From Ruminococcus callidus (GTDB lineage: Bacteria > Bacillota > Clostridia > Oscillospirales > Ruminococcaceae): a DNA stretch of 64,000 nucleotides. A program made the translations under genes and the position numbers. Positions 43,435 to 54,379 of this stretch are shown here, piece by piece (position 1 is the stretch's first letter; each line of letters starts with the position of its first letter). The stretch is from assembly GCF_020709055.1 (NCBI RefSeq), contig NZ_JAJFCK010000007.1, positions 31,855 to 95,854 of the forward strand, given 5' to 3'. A model generated the notes under the pieces. That model had not been told where the DNA came from. It saw only the letters and a list, made by a program, of their open reading frames with translations, and ran no database searches.

Positions 43435-45906
43435 ATGGCAGCAAAGAAAGTAAAATTGAGTGACGTTGCAAGAGATCTGCACATCCCGACGCAGGAACTG
43501 ATCACATTTTTTATGGAACGGGATGCAAATGGTGTCAAGAAAAAGGGTGTCACTGGTCTGACAACAGAGGAGATCAACCTGGCGCTGGAATACTATTCCC
43601 AGAAGTCGCAGGTTGAAAACTTTGACGGATATTTTGCCACCAAGAGTGCGCCGAAGCAGAAGCAGGATAAGAAGCCGCAGTCCGGCGAAAAGAAGCAGCC
43701 GGAGAAGAAGAACGGCGACCGTAAGCCGGCAGAGCGCCGCAATGGCGGTGCGCCTCAGGGCGGAAAGAAGCCTGTTGCACCGGCAGCGCAGCCGGAGAAG
43801 AAGCCGGCAGAGGAAAAGAAGCCCGCAGCACGGAAGCCGAAGCAGCCGCATCAGGCACCCAAGGCACAGAACCGTGGTGAGCGTCTGCACGTGGAAGTGG
43901 AGATGGCATCCGCAGACAGCGTGACTACCGAGAAGCGCCGCACCGTTGATACCCGTGGCTCTTATGTGGATCTGGATAAGTACAATCAGCACTATGAGCA
44001 GATCGCACCGGCCGGCAAGTACAGCAAGGACACCTATTCCACCAAGAAGCAGAAGATCACCCAGAAGTCCGCACAGCGCAGCCGTCAGAAGTACTCCACC
44101 AAGCGGGAGACCGAGCAGGATAAGCTGCGCCGTCTGGAACTGGAACGTGCCCGGAAGCGCCAGCTGCATGTGCGCATTCCGGATTCTATCACCGTTGGCG
44201 AACTGGCATCCCGCCTGAAAGTTACCGCAACCGAGGTCATCAAGAAGCTGATGATGCTGGGCGTTATGGCGACCATCAACGAGGAGATCGACTTCGACAC
44301 CGCATCGCTGGTGGCAGAAGAGCTGGGCGCAAAGGTAGAACACGAGGTCATCGTCACCATCGAGGAACGTCTGATCGACGAGGACGACGACAGCGAGGAT
44401 ACACAGGAACGCTGCCCGATCGTTGTGGTTATGGGTCACGTTGACCACGGTAAGACCTCCATTCTGGACCGCATCCGTCATGCCCACGTCACCGCAGGAG
44501 AAGCCGGCGGTATCACCCAGCACATCGGTGCATATCAGGTGCAGTACGAGGGCAAGGACATCACATTCCTGGATACTCCGGGACACGAGGCATTTACCGC
44601 AATGCGTGCCCGTGGCGCAAATATCACGGATATTGCCATTCTGGTCGTTGCCGCAGACGACGGCATCATGCCCCAGACCGTTGAGTCCATCAACCACGCC
44701 AAGGCAGCCGGCATCTCCGTTATCGTTGCCATCAACAAGATGGATAAGGAGGGCGCAAACCCCGACCGTGTCAAGGAAGAGCTGACCAAGTACGGCATGG
44801 TATGCGAAGAGTGGGGCGGCGACGTTATCTGTGTGCCGGTTTCCGCAAAGACCGGCGAGGGCATTGACGACCTGTTGGAGAACATCCTTCTGGTGGCAGA
44901 GACCAGCGAACTCAAGGCAAATCCGGATCGCCGTGCCAAGGGTACGGTTGTGGAAGCACGTCTGGACAAGGGACGTGGCCCGATTGCAACCCTGCTGGTA
45001 CAGAACGGTACCCTCCACACCGGCGATGTCATCATCGCAGGCACCGCCGTTGGCCGTGTTCGTGTGATGACCAACGACAAGGGCACTGTGGTTGAGAGCG
45101 CAGGCCCGTCTGTGCCGGTAGAGATCACCGGTCTGGCGGAAGTGCCGGAGGCAGGCGATATCTTCAACGCCGTTGAGGATGAGCGTCTGGCAAGAGAACT
45201 GGTAGAACAGCGGAAGCACGAGGCAAAGCAGGCGAAGTTCAACGAGTACCAGAAGGTAACGCTGGATAACCTGTTTAGCCAGATCGAGCAGGGCGAGATG
45301 AAGGAACTGTCCCTCATTGTCAAGGCAGACGTACAGGGCTCTGTGGAAGCCGTTACCCAGTCGCTGGAGAAGCTGTCCAACGAGGAAGTTCGGGTTCGTG
45401 TCATCCACGGCGGTGTCGGCGGAATCAAGGAGAGCGATGTCATGCTGGCAAGCGCATCCAACGCCATCATCATCGGATTCAACGTTCGTCCCGACCAGAC
45501 TGCCGAGGAGATCGCAGCACGGGATAAGGTGGACATCCGCACCTATCGTGTCATCTACGATGCCATCGAGGAGGTCGAGACGGCAATGAAGGGCATGCTG
45601 GCACCGAAGTTCCGGGAAGTTGTCATGGGCCGTATCGAGGTTCGTCAGGTCTACAAGATTACCAACGTTGGTCAGGTTGCCGGCGCATACGTCCTCAGTG
45701 GCAAGGTCACCAGACAGTGCCAGATCCGTGTGGTACGTGATGGCATCGTCATTGCGGAGGATAAGATGTCCAGCCTGAAGCGGTTCAAGGATGACGTGAA
45801 GGAAGTCGGCGAGAGCTACGAATGCGGTATCACGCTGGAGAAGTTCCGTGACTTCAAGGAAGGCGACATCTTCGAGGCGTTCATCATGGAGGAATATCAG
45901 GACTAA
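43435..45906 (+). CDS. infB: Translation initiation factor IF-2
   Basis: 823 residues. It brings initiator fMet-tRNA to the 30S subunit. N-terminal IF2N domain (about 1-55), then a Lys/Pro/Ala/Glu-rich linker (about 70-150), and a second IF2N domain (about 250-300: [14 protein letters not shown]). GTPase: G1 GHVDHGKT 334-341, G3 DTPGH 380-384, G4 NKMD 434-437. C-terminal domains II-IV include the [15 protein letters not shown] region. AGGAGG precedes the ATG; 102 bp of non-coding sequence separates it from the L7Ae gene. Confidence 0.97.
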   Translation: MAAKKVKLSDVARDLHIPTQELITFFMERDANGVKKKGVTGLTTEEINLALEYYSQKSQVENFDGYFATKSAPKQKQDKKPQSGEKKQPEKKNGDRKPAERRNGGAPQGGKKPVAPAAQPEKKPAEEKKPAARKPKQPHQAPKAQNRGERLHVEVEMASADSVTTEKRRTVDTRGSYVDLDKYNQHYEQIAPAGKYSKDTYSTKKQKITQKSAQRSRQKYSTKRETEQDKLRRLELERARKRQLHVRIPDSITVGELASRLKVTATEVIKKLMMLGVMATINEEIDFDTASLVAEELGAKVEHEVIVTIEERLIDEDDDSEDTQERCPIVVVMGHVDHGKTSILDRIRHAHVTAGEAGGITQHIGAYQVQYEGKDITFLDTPGHEAFTAMRARGANITDIAILVVAADDGIMPQTVESINHAKAAGISVIVAINKMDKEGANPDRVKEELTKYGMVCEEWGGDVICVPVSAKTGEGIDDLLENILLVAETSELKANPDRRAKGTVVEARLDKGRGPIATLLVQNGTLHTGDVIIAGTAVGRVRVMTNDKGTVVESAGPSVPVEITGLAEVPEAGDIFNAVEDERLARELVEQRKHEAKQAKFNEYQKVTLDNLFSQIEQGEMKELSLIVKADVQGSVEAVTQSLEKLSNEEVRVRVIHGGVGGIKESDVMLASASNAIIIGFNVRPDQTAEEIAARDKVDIRTYRVIYDAIEEVETAMKGMLAPKFREVVMGRIEVRQVYKITNVGQVAGAYVLSGKVTRQCQIRVVRDGIVIAEDKMSSLKRFKDDVKEVGESYECGITLEKFRDFKEGDIFEAFIMEEYQD

Positions 45907-45995
45907 AAATCCGTGCAGAATGTGTGCGGGAGAATAGCAACCGATTTTGAAAGAAATCAGAAGACGAGCTGGAAGATGAGGTGGAATCAACCAAT

Positions 45996-46370
45996 ATGGC
46001 AAGCTATAAAACCAATCGAACAGAAGAGGACATCTTGCGGGAGATGACAGCAATTCTGCGGGAACTGAAAGACCCCCGCATTGACCCTATGCTGACTGTG
46101 GTGCGGGCAGAGCTGTCCCGGGATCTCTCGGACTGTAAGATTTTTGTGTCCAGTCTTTCCGGACAGGAGACCGCCAAGCGCTCCTGTCAGGGACTGGACA
46201 GTGCATCCGGATTCATTCGGCGGGAACTGTTTCACCGCCTGAAAATCCGGAAGTGCCCGGCGCTGCACTTTGTGGCAGATGACTCCATCGCACACAGTGC
46301 GGAGATCAACCGGAAGCTGCACGAGATTTTGCCGGCAGAGGAGTCCGGCGACGAAACGGGAGAGGAGTGA
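45996..46370 (+). CDS. rbfA: 30S ribosome-binding factor A
   Basis: 124 residues from ATG 45996 (GAGGTGG upstream; GTG 45981 is an alternative). Single KH-like domain: the start YKTNRTEEDILREM, then LKDPRI and LTVVRAELSRDLSDCKIFVS, and HFVADDSIAHSAEI near the C-terminus. It helps mature 16S rRNA 5' end. The nrnA gene begins at or just after its stop. Confidence 0.95.
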   Translation: MASYKTNRTEEDILREMTAILRELKDPRIDPMLTVVRAELSRDLSDCKIFVSSLSGQETAKRSCQGLDSASGFIRRELFHRLKIRKCPALHFVADDSIAHSAEINRKLHEILPAEESGDETGEE

Positions 46371-46375
46371 CGCAG

Positions 46376-47341
46376 TTGCAGGAATTCACCCTGAAAGAAA
46401 CCGCACAGTGGCTGCAAAATTGTGAGGATGCCCATATTCTCATTCACCGCAGTCCGGACGGCGATTGCATCGGTTCCGGCTATGCGCTGGCGGAGGCACT
46501 TCGCCAGATGGGGAAACGTGCTGCCGTGCTGTGCAGCGATCCCATTCCCGAACGCTACCAGTTCCTGCTGCCCAAAGAGGCGCAGCAGATCTTTTCGCCC
46601 AAGTGCGTCATCTCGGTGGATGTGGCAGATGCCAAGCTGCTGGGGGAGAACCTCCAGCCGGTCTACGGCGAGTGCGTAGATCTGAGCATCGACCATCACA
46701 TCTCCCACCGGCAGTTTGCCGGGGCGCTCTGTCTGGACGGCAGCGCAGCTGCTGCCTGCCAGATCGTGTACCAGCTGGTGCAGCTGATGCCGGTGACGCT
46801 GACGGATTCTATGGCGGCGTGCCTGTATACGGGCATTGCCACGGATACGGGCTGCTTCCAGTTTGACAACGTCAGCCCTGCCACCCACCGCATCGCTGCA
46901 GATCTCATGGAGCGCTGCCCCGATGTGAACTATGCCTGGATCAACCGGCAGATGTTTGCGGTGAAGAGTATGGGACGGCTGCATCTGGAACAGCTGATGA
47001 TCGACCATCTGGAACCGTATTTCGGCGGAAAGTGTATGCTGATCTGTATCACGCAGGAGTTTATCCGGAAGTTCGGGATCGATGATGCCGAGCTGGAGGG
47101 CATCGCCGGTTTCCCGCTTCAGGTGCAGGGCGCTGAGGTCGGAATCGTCATGAAAGAAAAAGAACCGGAAAAGTTTCGCATTTCCATGCGCTCCGCCGGT
47201 GAAACCGATGTGTCCGCCATCTGTGCGGCGCACGGCGGCGGCGGGCACAGGAAAGCGGCAGGCTGTCTGGTATGCGGTCCGGCGGCGCAGGTGCGTGCGG
47301 TGCTGCTGAAATCTGTTTCGGAGGTGCTGAACACGCCATGA
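46376..47341 (+). CDS. nrnA: DHH-family oligoribonuclease / pAp phosphatase NrnA
   Basis: 321 residues from TTG 46376, 8 bp after GAGGAG; GTG 46367, overlapping the rbfA stop, is an alternative. DHH domain: HRSPDGDCIGSG, SVDVADA and the DHH triad in SIDHHISH. C-terminal DHHA1 with AHGGGGHRKAAGC. It degrades short RNAs and 3'-phosphoadenosine 5'-phosphate. The place between rbfA and truB is conserved. Confidence 0.94.
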   Translation: MQEFTLKETAQWLQNCEDAHILIHRSPDGDCIGSGYALAEALRQMGKRAAVLCSDPIPERYQFLLPKEAQQIFSPKCVISVDVADAKLLGENLQPVYGECVDLSIDHHISHRQFAGALCLDGSAAAACQIVYQLVQLMPVTLTDSMAACLYTGIATDTGCFQFDNVSPATHRIAADLMERCPDVNYAWINRQMFAVKSMGRLHLEQLMIDHLEPYFGGKCMLICITQEFIRKFGIDDAELEGIAGFPLQVQGAEVGIVMKEKEPEKFRISMRSAGETDVSAICAAHGGGGHRKAAGCLVCGPAAQVRAVLLKSVSEVLNTP

Positions 47342-48249
47342 GTCAAGAACAGCTGCAGGGGGTTCTCTGCATGAAAAAACCGCCGGAGTTCACCTCCTTT
47401 GATGTCATTGGCAAGCTGCGGGGCATTCTGCACATGCGGCGGCTGGGACACACGGGAACGCTGGACCCGATGGCAACCGGCGTGCTCCCCATTCTGGTGG
47501 GGCGTGCCACACGGGCGTGCGATATTCTGCCCGATCAGGACAAGACCTACCGTGCACAGGTGCGGTTTGGCTGGGAGACGGACACCGAGGATATCTGGGG
47601 CACAAGAACTGCCGCCTATCCGGAGATGCACGTGACACGGGAGGCGCTGGAAGCAGCATTGCCGCAGTTCGTGGGGGAGATCTCGCAGATTCCACCCATG
47701 TACTCGGCGGTTTCCGTGGAGGGCAGACGGCTGTACGACCTTGCCCGAAAAGGGTTGGTCGTGGAGCGTCCGGCACGGCAGGTGCAGGTGTACGAGATCG
47801 TGCTGGAGTCGTTTGACGAGGCATCACAGGAAGCTGTGCTGTCCGTCTCCTGCGGCAAGGGTACGTACATCCGGACCCTTCTCGCCGATCTGGGGCATGC
47901 GCTGGGCGGCGGTGCTGTGATGACAGCGCTCTGCCGCACCCGTGCCTCCGGCTTTACGCTGGAACAGAGCTATACCTTTGATGAGGTGACGGAGATGTGC
48001 CGCATGGGAACGCTGGGAGCGCATTTGGTACCCACAGACCGGCTGTTTGCCAGTCTGCCGGAACTGCGCTTTTCTGCGGAGCAGACTCAGCGCTACTGCA
48101 ACGGCGTGAAGCTGCCGCTGGAACAGGTGGCAGGCGTTGTGCCGGAACACACGGAATACCGTGTCTATGGGGCGGACGGCGGATTTCTGGGCATTGCACA
48201 GGCGGAACCGGAGACGGGACTGCTCCGTGTGGGGAAGAATTTCAGTTAG
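47338..48249 (+). CDS. truB: tRNA pseudouridine-55 synthase TruB
   Basis: 303 residues from ATG 47338, overlapping the nrnA stop (ATGA). Motifs: MKKPPEFTSFDVI near the start, GHTGTLDPMATGVLP with the catalytic Asp, KTYRAQVRFGWETDTED, IPPMYSAV and SCGKGTYIRTL. It makes pseudouridine 55 in the T loop. Followed by ribF at 17 bp. Confidence 0.95.
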   Translation: MSQEQLQGVLCMKKPPEFTSFDVIGKLRGILHMRRLGHTGTLDPMATGVLPILVGRATRACDILPDQDKTYRAQVRFGWETDTEDIWGTRTAAYPEMHVTREALEAALPQFVGEISQIPPMYSAVSVEGRRLYDLARKGLVVERPARQVQVYEIVLESFDEASQEAVLSVSCGKGTYIRTLLADLGHALGGGAVMTALCRTRASGFTLEQSYTFDEVTEMCRMGTLGAHLVPTDRLFASLPELRFSAEQTQRYCNGVKLPLEQVAGVVPEHTEYRVYGADGGFLGIAQAEPETGLLRVGKNFS

Positions 48250-48266
48250 AACGAGAGGTCGCTTGC

Positions 48267-49223
48267 ATGGCGAAACTTATCACAATAGAACAGCCGTTGG
48301 AGCGGGAGAGCGCCGTGGCGCTGGGCTTCTTTGACGGCGTTCATCTGGGACACCGTGCCGTCCTGCGTGCGGCGGCGGACTGTGCGGCGGAAAAAGGACT
48401 GCTGTCCGGCGCATTTACTTTTGCCGCAGATTCCGTGCCGGTGAAACAGGGCAGAACGCTCTCCTATCTCTATACCGATCGGCAGAAAATGCAGGAACTG
48501 GAGGCATGCGGCATTGAGCGGGTGTACTGTCCGCCGTTTTCGCAGCTCTGCGCACTGGACGGCGCTGCATTCTGCCGGGAGGTTCTGGCGGGACTGTTCC
48601 ACGCCAGAGAGGTCTTTTGCGGCGGGGATTTTCACTTCGGCGCAAAGGCAGCCTGGGATGTGGCATCTCTGCGGCAGTTCGGTGCGGAGATGGGCTTTGC
48701 TGTGCATCAGGTGGCGCCGGTGCTGGCAGACGGGGAGAAGATCTCCTCCAGCACCATCCGGCAGGCACTGCTGGACGGCAAACCGGAACAGGCGGCTGCC
48801 CTGCTGGGTGCGCCGTATGCCGTGCTGGGAAATGTGGTGCACGGGGCAGCGCTGGGCAGAACCCACGCCGTTCCCACCATCAACATCCCTTTTGCGGCAG
48901 GACAGCTGGTTCCGCGGTACGGAGTCTATGTGTCCCGTACCCATACGCCCCAGGGGTGTTTTGACTCGGTGACGGACATCGGCGTAAAGCCCACGGTCAG
49001 CGAGGCGCAGCTGCCGGCGGCAGAGACATTCCTGCTGGACTTTTCCGGTGACCTGTATGAACAGCCCTGCCGGGTGGAGCTGCTCCACTTTTTGCGGGGT
49101 GAGCGGAAGTTCCCGAATGTGGAACAGCTGTACCGGCAGATCGCACAGGATCAGAAAGACAGCCGGGAATGGCTGAAGCAATCAGAAACAGAAACGCCTG
49201 CTGGCAGGGCAGGCTTGCAATAG
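48267..49223 (+). CDS. ribF: Riboflavin kinase / FAD synthetase
   Basis: 318 residues from ATG 48267 (GAGAGG upstream). N-terminal nucleotidyltransferase: [17 protein letters not shown] is the HxGH-type motif, and [10 protein letters not shown] the second signature. C-terminal riboflavin kinase: [29 protein letters not shown]. It converts riboflavin to FMN and FAD. Confidence 0.95.
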   Translation: MAKLITIEQPLERESAVALGFFDGVHLGHRAVLRAAADCAAEKGLLSGAFTFAADSVPVKQGRTLSYLYTDRQKMQELEACGIERVYCPPFSQLCALDGAAFCREVLAGLFHAREVFCGGDFHFGAKAAWDVASLRQFGAEMGFAVHQVAPVLADGEKISSSTIRQALLDGKPEQAAALLGAPYAVLGNVVHGAALGRTHAVPTINIPFAAGQLVPRYGVYVSRTHTPQGCFDSVTDIGVKPTVSEAQLPAAETFLLDFSGDLYEQPCRVELLHFLRGERKFPNVEQLYRQIAQDQKDSREWLKQSETETPAGRAGLQ

Positions 49224-49239
49224 AAAGGAAGAACAAGCA

Positions 49240-50715
49240 ATGGAGAAGCGAGTAAGAACAAGATTTGCCCCCAGTCCGACGGGCTATATGCACATCGGCA
49301 ATCTGCGGACGGCACTGTTTGCCTATCTGATCGCCAAGAAGCAGGACGGCGATTTCATCCTGAGAATTGAGGACACCGATCAGGAGCGCTATGTGGAGGG
49401 CGCTGTGGATGTCATCTATGACACCCTGCGGGTTGCAGGACTGAACTGGGACGAGGGCCCGGATATCGGCGGCCCGGTTGGCCCGTATGTGCAGTCGGAG
49501 CGCATGGGAATGTTCAAGTCCTATGCGGAAGAACTGGTCAAGACCGGCCACGCTTACTACTGCTTCTGCGGCAAGGAGCGTCTGGAAGAGGTGCGGAAAA
49601 TTCAGGAGGCTTCTCACATTGCCCCCATGTATGACCGCCACTGCCGGAACCTGTCGCCGGAGGAGATTCAGGAGAAGCTGGATGCCGGTGTGCCCTATGT
49701 CATCCGTCAGAAAATGCCGCTGGAGGGAACGACCACATTCCACGACGACATTTACGGCGATGTTACCGTAGAGAACAGCACGCTGGACGACCAGATCCTG
49801 ATCAAGACCGACGGCATGCCAACCTATAACTTCGCCAACGTGGTAGACGACCATCTCATGGGCATCACCCACGTGGTACGTGGCAACGAGTACCTCTCTT
49901 CTGCGCCGAAGTACAACCTGCTGTATCAGGCATTCGGCTGGGAAGTACCGGAGTATGTGCACTGTGCACCGGTCATGAAGGACAAGACCCACAAGCTATC
50001 CAAGCGAAACGGCGATGCCTCGTTCCAGGATCTCATGGCAAAGGGCTATCTGCCGGAGGCAGTCATCAACTTTATTGCACTGCTGGGCTGGGCACCCTCC
50101 GGCGAGTACAATGAGCAGGAGATCTTCTCTCTGGACGAGCTGAAAAAGGCGTTCGAGATCAGCGGCATCAGCAAGGCACCGGCGATCTTCGATGACCAGA
50201 AGCTCCGTGCCATCAACGGTGCTTATGTGCACAAGATGGATCCGGAAGAGTTTGCCAAGGCAGCAGAGCCGTACATCCATCAGGTGGTAAAGCGCACTGA
50301 TATCGACCTGCCGCTGCTGTGCAGTGTGCTCCAGAACCGCACCGAGGTATTCTCCGACATTCCGGAGCAGGTGGACTTCATTGATGCTCTGCCGGAGTAT
50401 GATGTGGAGATGTACCGCCACAAGAAGATGAAGACCACGCCGGAGACCGCACTGGAGGCACTGAAAGCTGTTGTGCCGGTGCTGGAGGGCATTGACCAGT
50501 GGGATGTGGAGCACATCCACGAGGCACTGTTTGCAAAGATCGCAGAGCTGGGCGTGAAGAATGGCTGGATGCTGTGGCCGGTTCGCACGGCAGTTTCCGG
50601 CAAGCAGTTCACCCCCGGCGGCGGCGTAGAGCTGTGCGCAATTCTGGGCAAGCAGGACACCATGGACCGCATTCAGAAGGGCATCGGCAAGCTGTCGGCT
50701 GCCTGCGGTGCGTGA
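49240..50715 (+). CDS. gltX: Glutamyl-tRNA synthetase
   Basis: 491 residues. Class I synthetase: [14 protein letters not shown] near 8-21 with the HIGH motif, [11 protein letters not shown], and KLSKRNGD as the KMSKS equivalent. The anticodon-binding C-terminal domain ends the protein. AAAGGAAG precedes the ATG. Seventeen base pairs after ribF, it is probably the last gene of the nusA operon, though no clear terminator follows in 50716-50836, where no other gene is seen. Confidence 0.96.
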   Translation: MEKRVRTRFAPSPTGYMHIGNLRTALFAYLIAKKQDGDFILRIEDTDQERYVEGAVDVIYDTLRVAGLNWDEGPDIGGPVGPYVQSERMGMFKSYAEELVKTGHAYYCFCGKERLEEVRKIQEASHIAPMYDRHCRNLSPEEIQEKLDAGVPYVIRQKMPLEGTTTFHDDIYGDVTVENSTLDDQILIKTDGMPTYNFANVVDDHLMGITHVVRGNEYLSSAPKYNLLYQAFGWEVPEYVHCAPVMKDKTHKLSKRNGDASFQDLMAKGYLPEAVINFIALLGWAPSGEYNEQEIFSLDELKKAFEISGISKAPAIFDDQKLRAINGAYVHKMDPEEFAKAAEPYIHQVVKRTDIDLPLLCSVLQNRTEVFSDIPEQVDFIDALPEYDVEMYRHKKMKTTPETALEALKAVVPVLEGIDQWDVEHIHEALFAKIAELGVKNGWMLWPVRTAVSGKQFTPGGGVELCAILGKQDTMDRIQKGIGKLSAACGA

Positions 50716-50836
50716 AAAAACGCTTACCATTGATTCTTTCGTATGGTTATCACGATGCTATCACAATGAACTGATAGAATAAATGTAATCTCTGCGTGTC
50801 CCACGCATGCACGAACAGAAGGAGGCAATCACAAGG

Positions 50837-51901
50837 ATGATTGAAGTCAAACATCTGACCAAACACTACGGGGATAAGGTTGCCGTCAGCGACATCAATT
50901 TTGTCGCAGAGGACGGCGAGATTCTCGGTTTGCTTGGTCCGAACGGCGCCGGAAAATCCACGACCATGAACATGCTGACCGGCTATATCAGCTCCACTTC
51001 CGGTCAGGCGCTCATCAACGGCAAGGATATCCTGGAGGAACCCATTCAGGCGAAGGCTTGTATCGGCTATCTGCCGGAGCTGCCGCCGCTCTATGTGGAT
51101 ATGACCGTCATGGGGTATCTGAACTTTGTCTATGACCTGAAAAAATGCAAGCTGCCACGGAAGTCCCATTTGCAGGATGTCTGCAATCTGTGCAAGATCG
51201 GCGATGTGTCGCACCGTGTCATCAAGCATCTGTCCAAGGGCTACCGCCAGCGTGTCGGTCTGGCACAGGCGCTCATTGGCAATCCGCCGATTTTGATTCT
51301 GGACGAGCCGACCGTTGGTCTGGACCCGAACCAGATGATCGAGATCCGCACGCTTATCAAGAAGCTGGGAAAACGGCACACCGTAATTCTCTCCTCCCAC
51401 ATCCTGTCGGAGATTCAGATGGTCTGCGACCGGGTGGTCATCATCGACCACGGACAGGTTGTGGCGCAGGGTACGCTGGACGATCTGTCCAAGTCGGTTT
51501 CCCACAACAATAACCTGATCGTCCGCATCAGCGGCCCGAAGAGCGAGGTGCTTCAGGCAGTCCGCACCATTGACGGCGTGGTAAAGGTAACCGCAGACAT
51601 GGAGCGGGAACCGGGCATCTTCGAATACGAGATCGCAGCAAAGATGCAGGCGGATGTTCGTCCGGCACTGAACCGGATGGTGCAGGAGCACGGCTGGTGC
51701 ATCTATAAGATGGAACTGGGCGAGATGACGCTGGAGGACATCTTCAAAAAGATCACCATGGGCGAGGATGTCAAGCTCTCTGTTCCCCAAAAACCGGCTG
51801 CCGCTCCGAAAAAGCCGGACACAGTCAACAAAACCACGACAGCAGCAGAAGCGCCGGCAGAGCCGGACAAGGCTGCATCTGAGGAAGGAGGCGAAAACTG
51901 A
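50837..51901 (+). CDS. ABC transporter ATPase, GldA-like
   Basis: 354 residues from ATG 50837 (AGGAGG upstream). Walker A GPNGAGKST near 38-46, signature LSKGYRQRV, Walker B ILILDEPTVGLD, H-loop SSHIL. An extra C-terminal domain (about 225-315) and a Lys/Pro/Ala-rich tail (316-354) follow. It overlaps the permease gene by one base (TGATG) and begins a four-gene set matching the GldA-GldFG-DUF4340 arrangement known from gliding bacteria and some Firmicutes. Confidence 0.92.
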   Translation: MIEVKHLTKHYGDKVAVSDINFVAEDGEILGLLGPNGAGKSTTMNMLTGYISSTSGQALINGKDILEEPIQAKACIGYLPELPPLYVDMTVMGYLNFVYDLKKCKLPRKSHLQDVCNLCKIGDVSHRVIKHLSKGYRQRVGLAQALIGNPPILILDEPTVGLDPNQMIEIRTLIKKLGKRHTVILSSHILSEIQMVCDRVVIIDHGQVVAQGTLDDLSKSVSHNNNLIVRISGPKSEVLQAVRTIDGVVKVTADMEREPGIFEYEIAAKMQADVRPALNRMVQEHGWCIYKMELGEMTLEDIFKKITMGEDVKLSVPQKPAAAPKKPDTVNKTTTAAEAPAEPDKAASEEGGEN

Positions 51902-52608
51902 TGGGTGCGATTTATCGGCGGGAAGTTGGTGCGTTTTTCACGTCCAGCATTGCCTATGTATTTCTGACCGTATTCTATCTGGCCTCCGGCTATTTCTTCT
52001 TCGGAAGCTGTCTGGCATCCGCAACCACGGATATGTCCAGCGTTTTCTCCAGTCTGTTTCTGATTGTGACCATTTTGATCCCGATCCTGACCATGCGCCT
52101 GTTCAGTGAAGAGAAGAAGCAAAAGACGGAGCAGGGACTCCTGACCGCACCGGTTTCCATCGGCGGCATTGTGCTGGGCAAGTATTTCGCAGCGCTGACC
52201 ATGTACACCATTGGCATTGCCATTCTGTTCCTGTATGCGCTGATCCTGAGCTTTTTCGGCGCAGTGGCATGGGGCATTGTGGCAGCCAACGTGCTGGCAC
52301 TGTTTTTCCTTGGCGCAGCATTCATTGCAGTGACTCTGTTCATTTCGTCCCTGACGGAAAATCAGGTGGTCGCTGCCGTCATCGGCATCATTGCCCTGCT
52401 GGCGCTGTACCTTCTGGATCTGATCGCACAGTTGGTGGACAGCGTACCGGTTCTGCCCACTGTGCTGAATGCGCTTTCATTCTACACCCGGTACTATGAC
52501 TTTACATGCGGTTTGTTTGATCCGGCAAGCGTGCTGTTCTATATCAGTACCGCAGTGCTGTTTAACTTTTTTACCGTCCGTGTGTTTGAAAAACGGCGCT
52601 GGAGCTGA
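51901..52608 (+). CDS. ABC-2 type permease, GldF-like
   Basis: 235 residues with six hydrophobic segments (about 18-38, 53-73, 100-122, 133-155, 160-182, 205-226). MRLFSEEKKQKTEQGLLTAPVS matches the conserved cytoplasmic segment of ABC-2 permeases of the Gld/NosY type, here split as MRLFSEEKKQK and TEQGLLTAPVS. Overlaps the ATPase gene by one base and precedes the GldG-like gene by 17 bp. Confidence 0.9.
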   Translation: MGAIYRREVGAFFTSSIAYVFLTVFYLASGYFFFGSCLASATTDMSSVFSSLFLIVTILIPILTMRLFSEEKKQKTEQGLLTAPVSIGGIVLGKYFAALTMYTIGIAILFLYALILSFFGAVAWGIVAANVLALFFLGAAFIAVTLFISSLTENQVVAAVIGIIALLALYLLDLIAQLVDSVPVLPTVLNALSFYTRYYDFTCGLFDPASVLFYISTAVLFNFFTVRVFEKRRWS

Positions 52609-52625
52609 GAGGAGGACATTACAGC

Positions 52626-54320
52626 ATGCAGAAGCAAGATAAAAAGAGCGAAAAGACTGCCGCTCCCATCTCAGAGGAGAAGCGGCAGAAGAAAATGCAG
52701 GTGCGCAAGAAGCTGAAGTACGGCGGAATTGCCACCGCAGTGACCGTGATCTTTGTGGCAGTGGTCGTTCTGCTGAACGTCGTTGTCGCACAGGTCTGCA
52801 AGCGGAATCCGGATGCTGTGCTCGACCTGACCACGGCAAATCTCTACGAGATCAGCGATGACACCGTCGACTACATCAAGAATCTGGACCAGGATGTGGA
52901 GATTGCAATCTCTTCGGAGGAAAGCACATTCCAGAGCGACAAGTACTATAAGATGATCTCGGAGACCATCTCCAAGTATCAGGGGTACTCTGATCACATC
53001 AGCGTGACCTACTTCGACACTACCAAGGATCCGGACATCCTGTCCAAGTATCAGGATCTATACGCCGGCGACATCAGCTCCAACCAGATCATTGTCACCA
53101 GCGGCGACCGGATCAAGGTATATTCTCTGACTGATATGTTTGAGATCGATCAGGACAAGTACCAGTCCTATTATTATGGCTATGCCTCTCTCAGCGACTG
53201 CATCACCGGTTTCAAGGGCGAGCAGACGCTGACCACCGCCATTATGAACGTTACCGATTCCAATCCGAAGTCCGTGGCAGTCATCACCAAGAGCAACGGC
53301 AACTATATTTTCAGCGCAACACAGGCAAATGCCTACGCTGTGACAGCAATGGAAAACCTGCTGAACGACAACGGCTATGATGTGAAGGAACTGGATATGG
53401 TAAACGATACGCTGGATGCAGAGACCTACGACATCGTGGTACTTCCGGCACCTGCCAACGACCTGACCATGGATGCCATCAAGAAGTTGCAGGACTTCCT
53501 GCAAAATGACGGCAATCTGGGCAAGCAGCTGATCTACGTTGCTGATTACACCCAGTCCGTCACCCCGAATCTGGATGCATTCCTGAAAGACTGGAACCTT
53601 CAGGTGGACAGCAGCTATGTGCGGGAGGACGACAACAACCGGAACCAGACCGTACAGATCGTGGCATCTGCCGGCAAGGGTCTGATCGCCCCCATCGTAT
53701 CGCTGGGCGATTCGGAGAACTACGGCGGCAATCTCGCCAACAGCAGTCTGCCCATCGTGGCACCGCTGGCACGTCCCATTCAGAAGCTGCCCTCCAATAA
53801 CGGCCGTGTGGTATACAACTTGCTGCAAAGTTCCGACACTTCTTATGCATACCCGCTGACCCAGCAGGCTTCCTCCGGAGAGGACACCACGGAGTCAGCT
53901 TCCGAAGAGAGTCAGGAGGCAACCGAGGCAACGACCACAGAGGGCGCTGCCACCACAAGCTTTGACACGGATTCCGCCGTTCGTGGTGCGAATACTGTCA
54001 TGGCACTGAGCCAGAGCCAGCAGTCCACCGGCAGCGACCTTATTGAGAGCGATGTCATCGTGCTTGGCTCGATGGCAATGATGGACTACTATCTGACGCA
54101 GGATTCCTCTTATAACAATGCGGAATACTTCATCGGCGTTCTGAACTCCGTGTGCGGCAAGGAGGACAGCATCGTCATTGCGTCAAAGGATATGACGGCC
54201 ACCTCTATCTCCGCAACCCAGACACAGCTCGTTACCCTGCGCACCATCGTGGTATTCCTGATTCCGCTGGCAGTTGCTGCGGCAGGTATCGTGGTATTCC
54301 TGCGCAGAAGAAACCGCTGA
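52626..54320 (+). CDS. GldG-like ABC transporter auxiliary protein
   Basis: 564 residues. Charged cytoplasmic N-terminus (Lys/Glu-rich 1-32), transmembrane helix about 35-58, a large outer domain (about 60-530) and a C-terminal helix (about 537-557) followed by RRRNR. LDLTTANLYEISDDTVDYI and LDQDVEIAI are typical of the GldG/ABC-transport-auxiliary family. A Thr/Ser/Glu linker (about 420-450) is near the C-terminus. Probably works with the two genes before it. Substrate unknown. Confidence 0.87.
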   Translation: MQKQDKKSEKTAAPISEEKRQKKMQVRKKLKYGGIATAVTVIFVAVVVLLNVVVAQVCKRNPDAVLDLTTANLYEISDDTVDYIKNLDQDVEIAISSEESTFQSDKYYKMISETISKYQGYSDHISVTYFDTTKDPDILSKYQDLYAGDISSNQIIVTSGDRIKVYSLTDMFEIDQDKYQSYYYGYASLSDCITGFKGEQTLTTAIMNVTDSNPKSVAVITKSNGNYIFSATQANAYAVTAMENLLNDNGYDVKELDMVNDTLDAETYDIVVLPAPANDLTMDAIKKLQDFLQNDGNLGKQLIYVADYTQSVTPNLDAFLKDWNLQVDSSYVREDDNNRNQTVQIVASAGKGLIAPIVSLGDSENYGGNLANSSLPIVAPLARPIQKLPSNNGRVVYNLLQSSDTSYAYPLTQQASSGEDTTESASEESQEATEATTTEGAATTSFDTDSAVRGANTVMALSQSQQSTGSDLIESDVIVLGSMAMMDYYLTQDSSYNNAEYFIGVLNSVCGKEDSIVIASKDMTATSISATQTQLVTLRTIVVFLIPLAVAAAGIVVFLRRRNR

Positions 54321-54379
54321 TGGCAGAACAAAACGGATTGGAGCCGACGCTCCGACAACATTGGAAAGGATGAAAAGAA

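Noticed and set aside
43141..46053. A 970-codon open frame antisense to infB
   Set aside because: Shadow of infB codon use, Cys/Leu/His-rich and without motifs.
50716..50836. A promoter before the Gld-like ATPase gene
   Set aside because: TAGAAT-like sequence near 50775 has no convincing -35 at proper spacing, so none was annotated.
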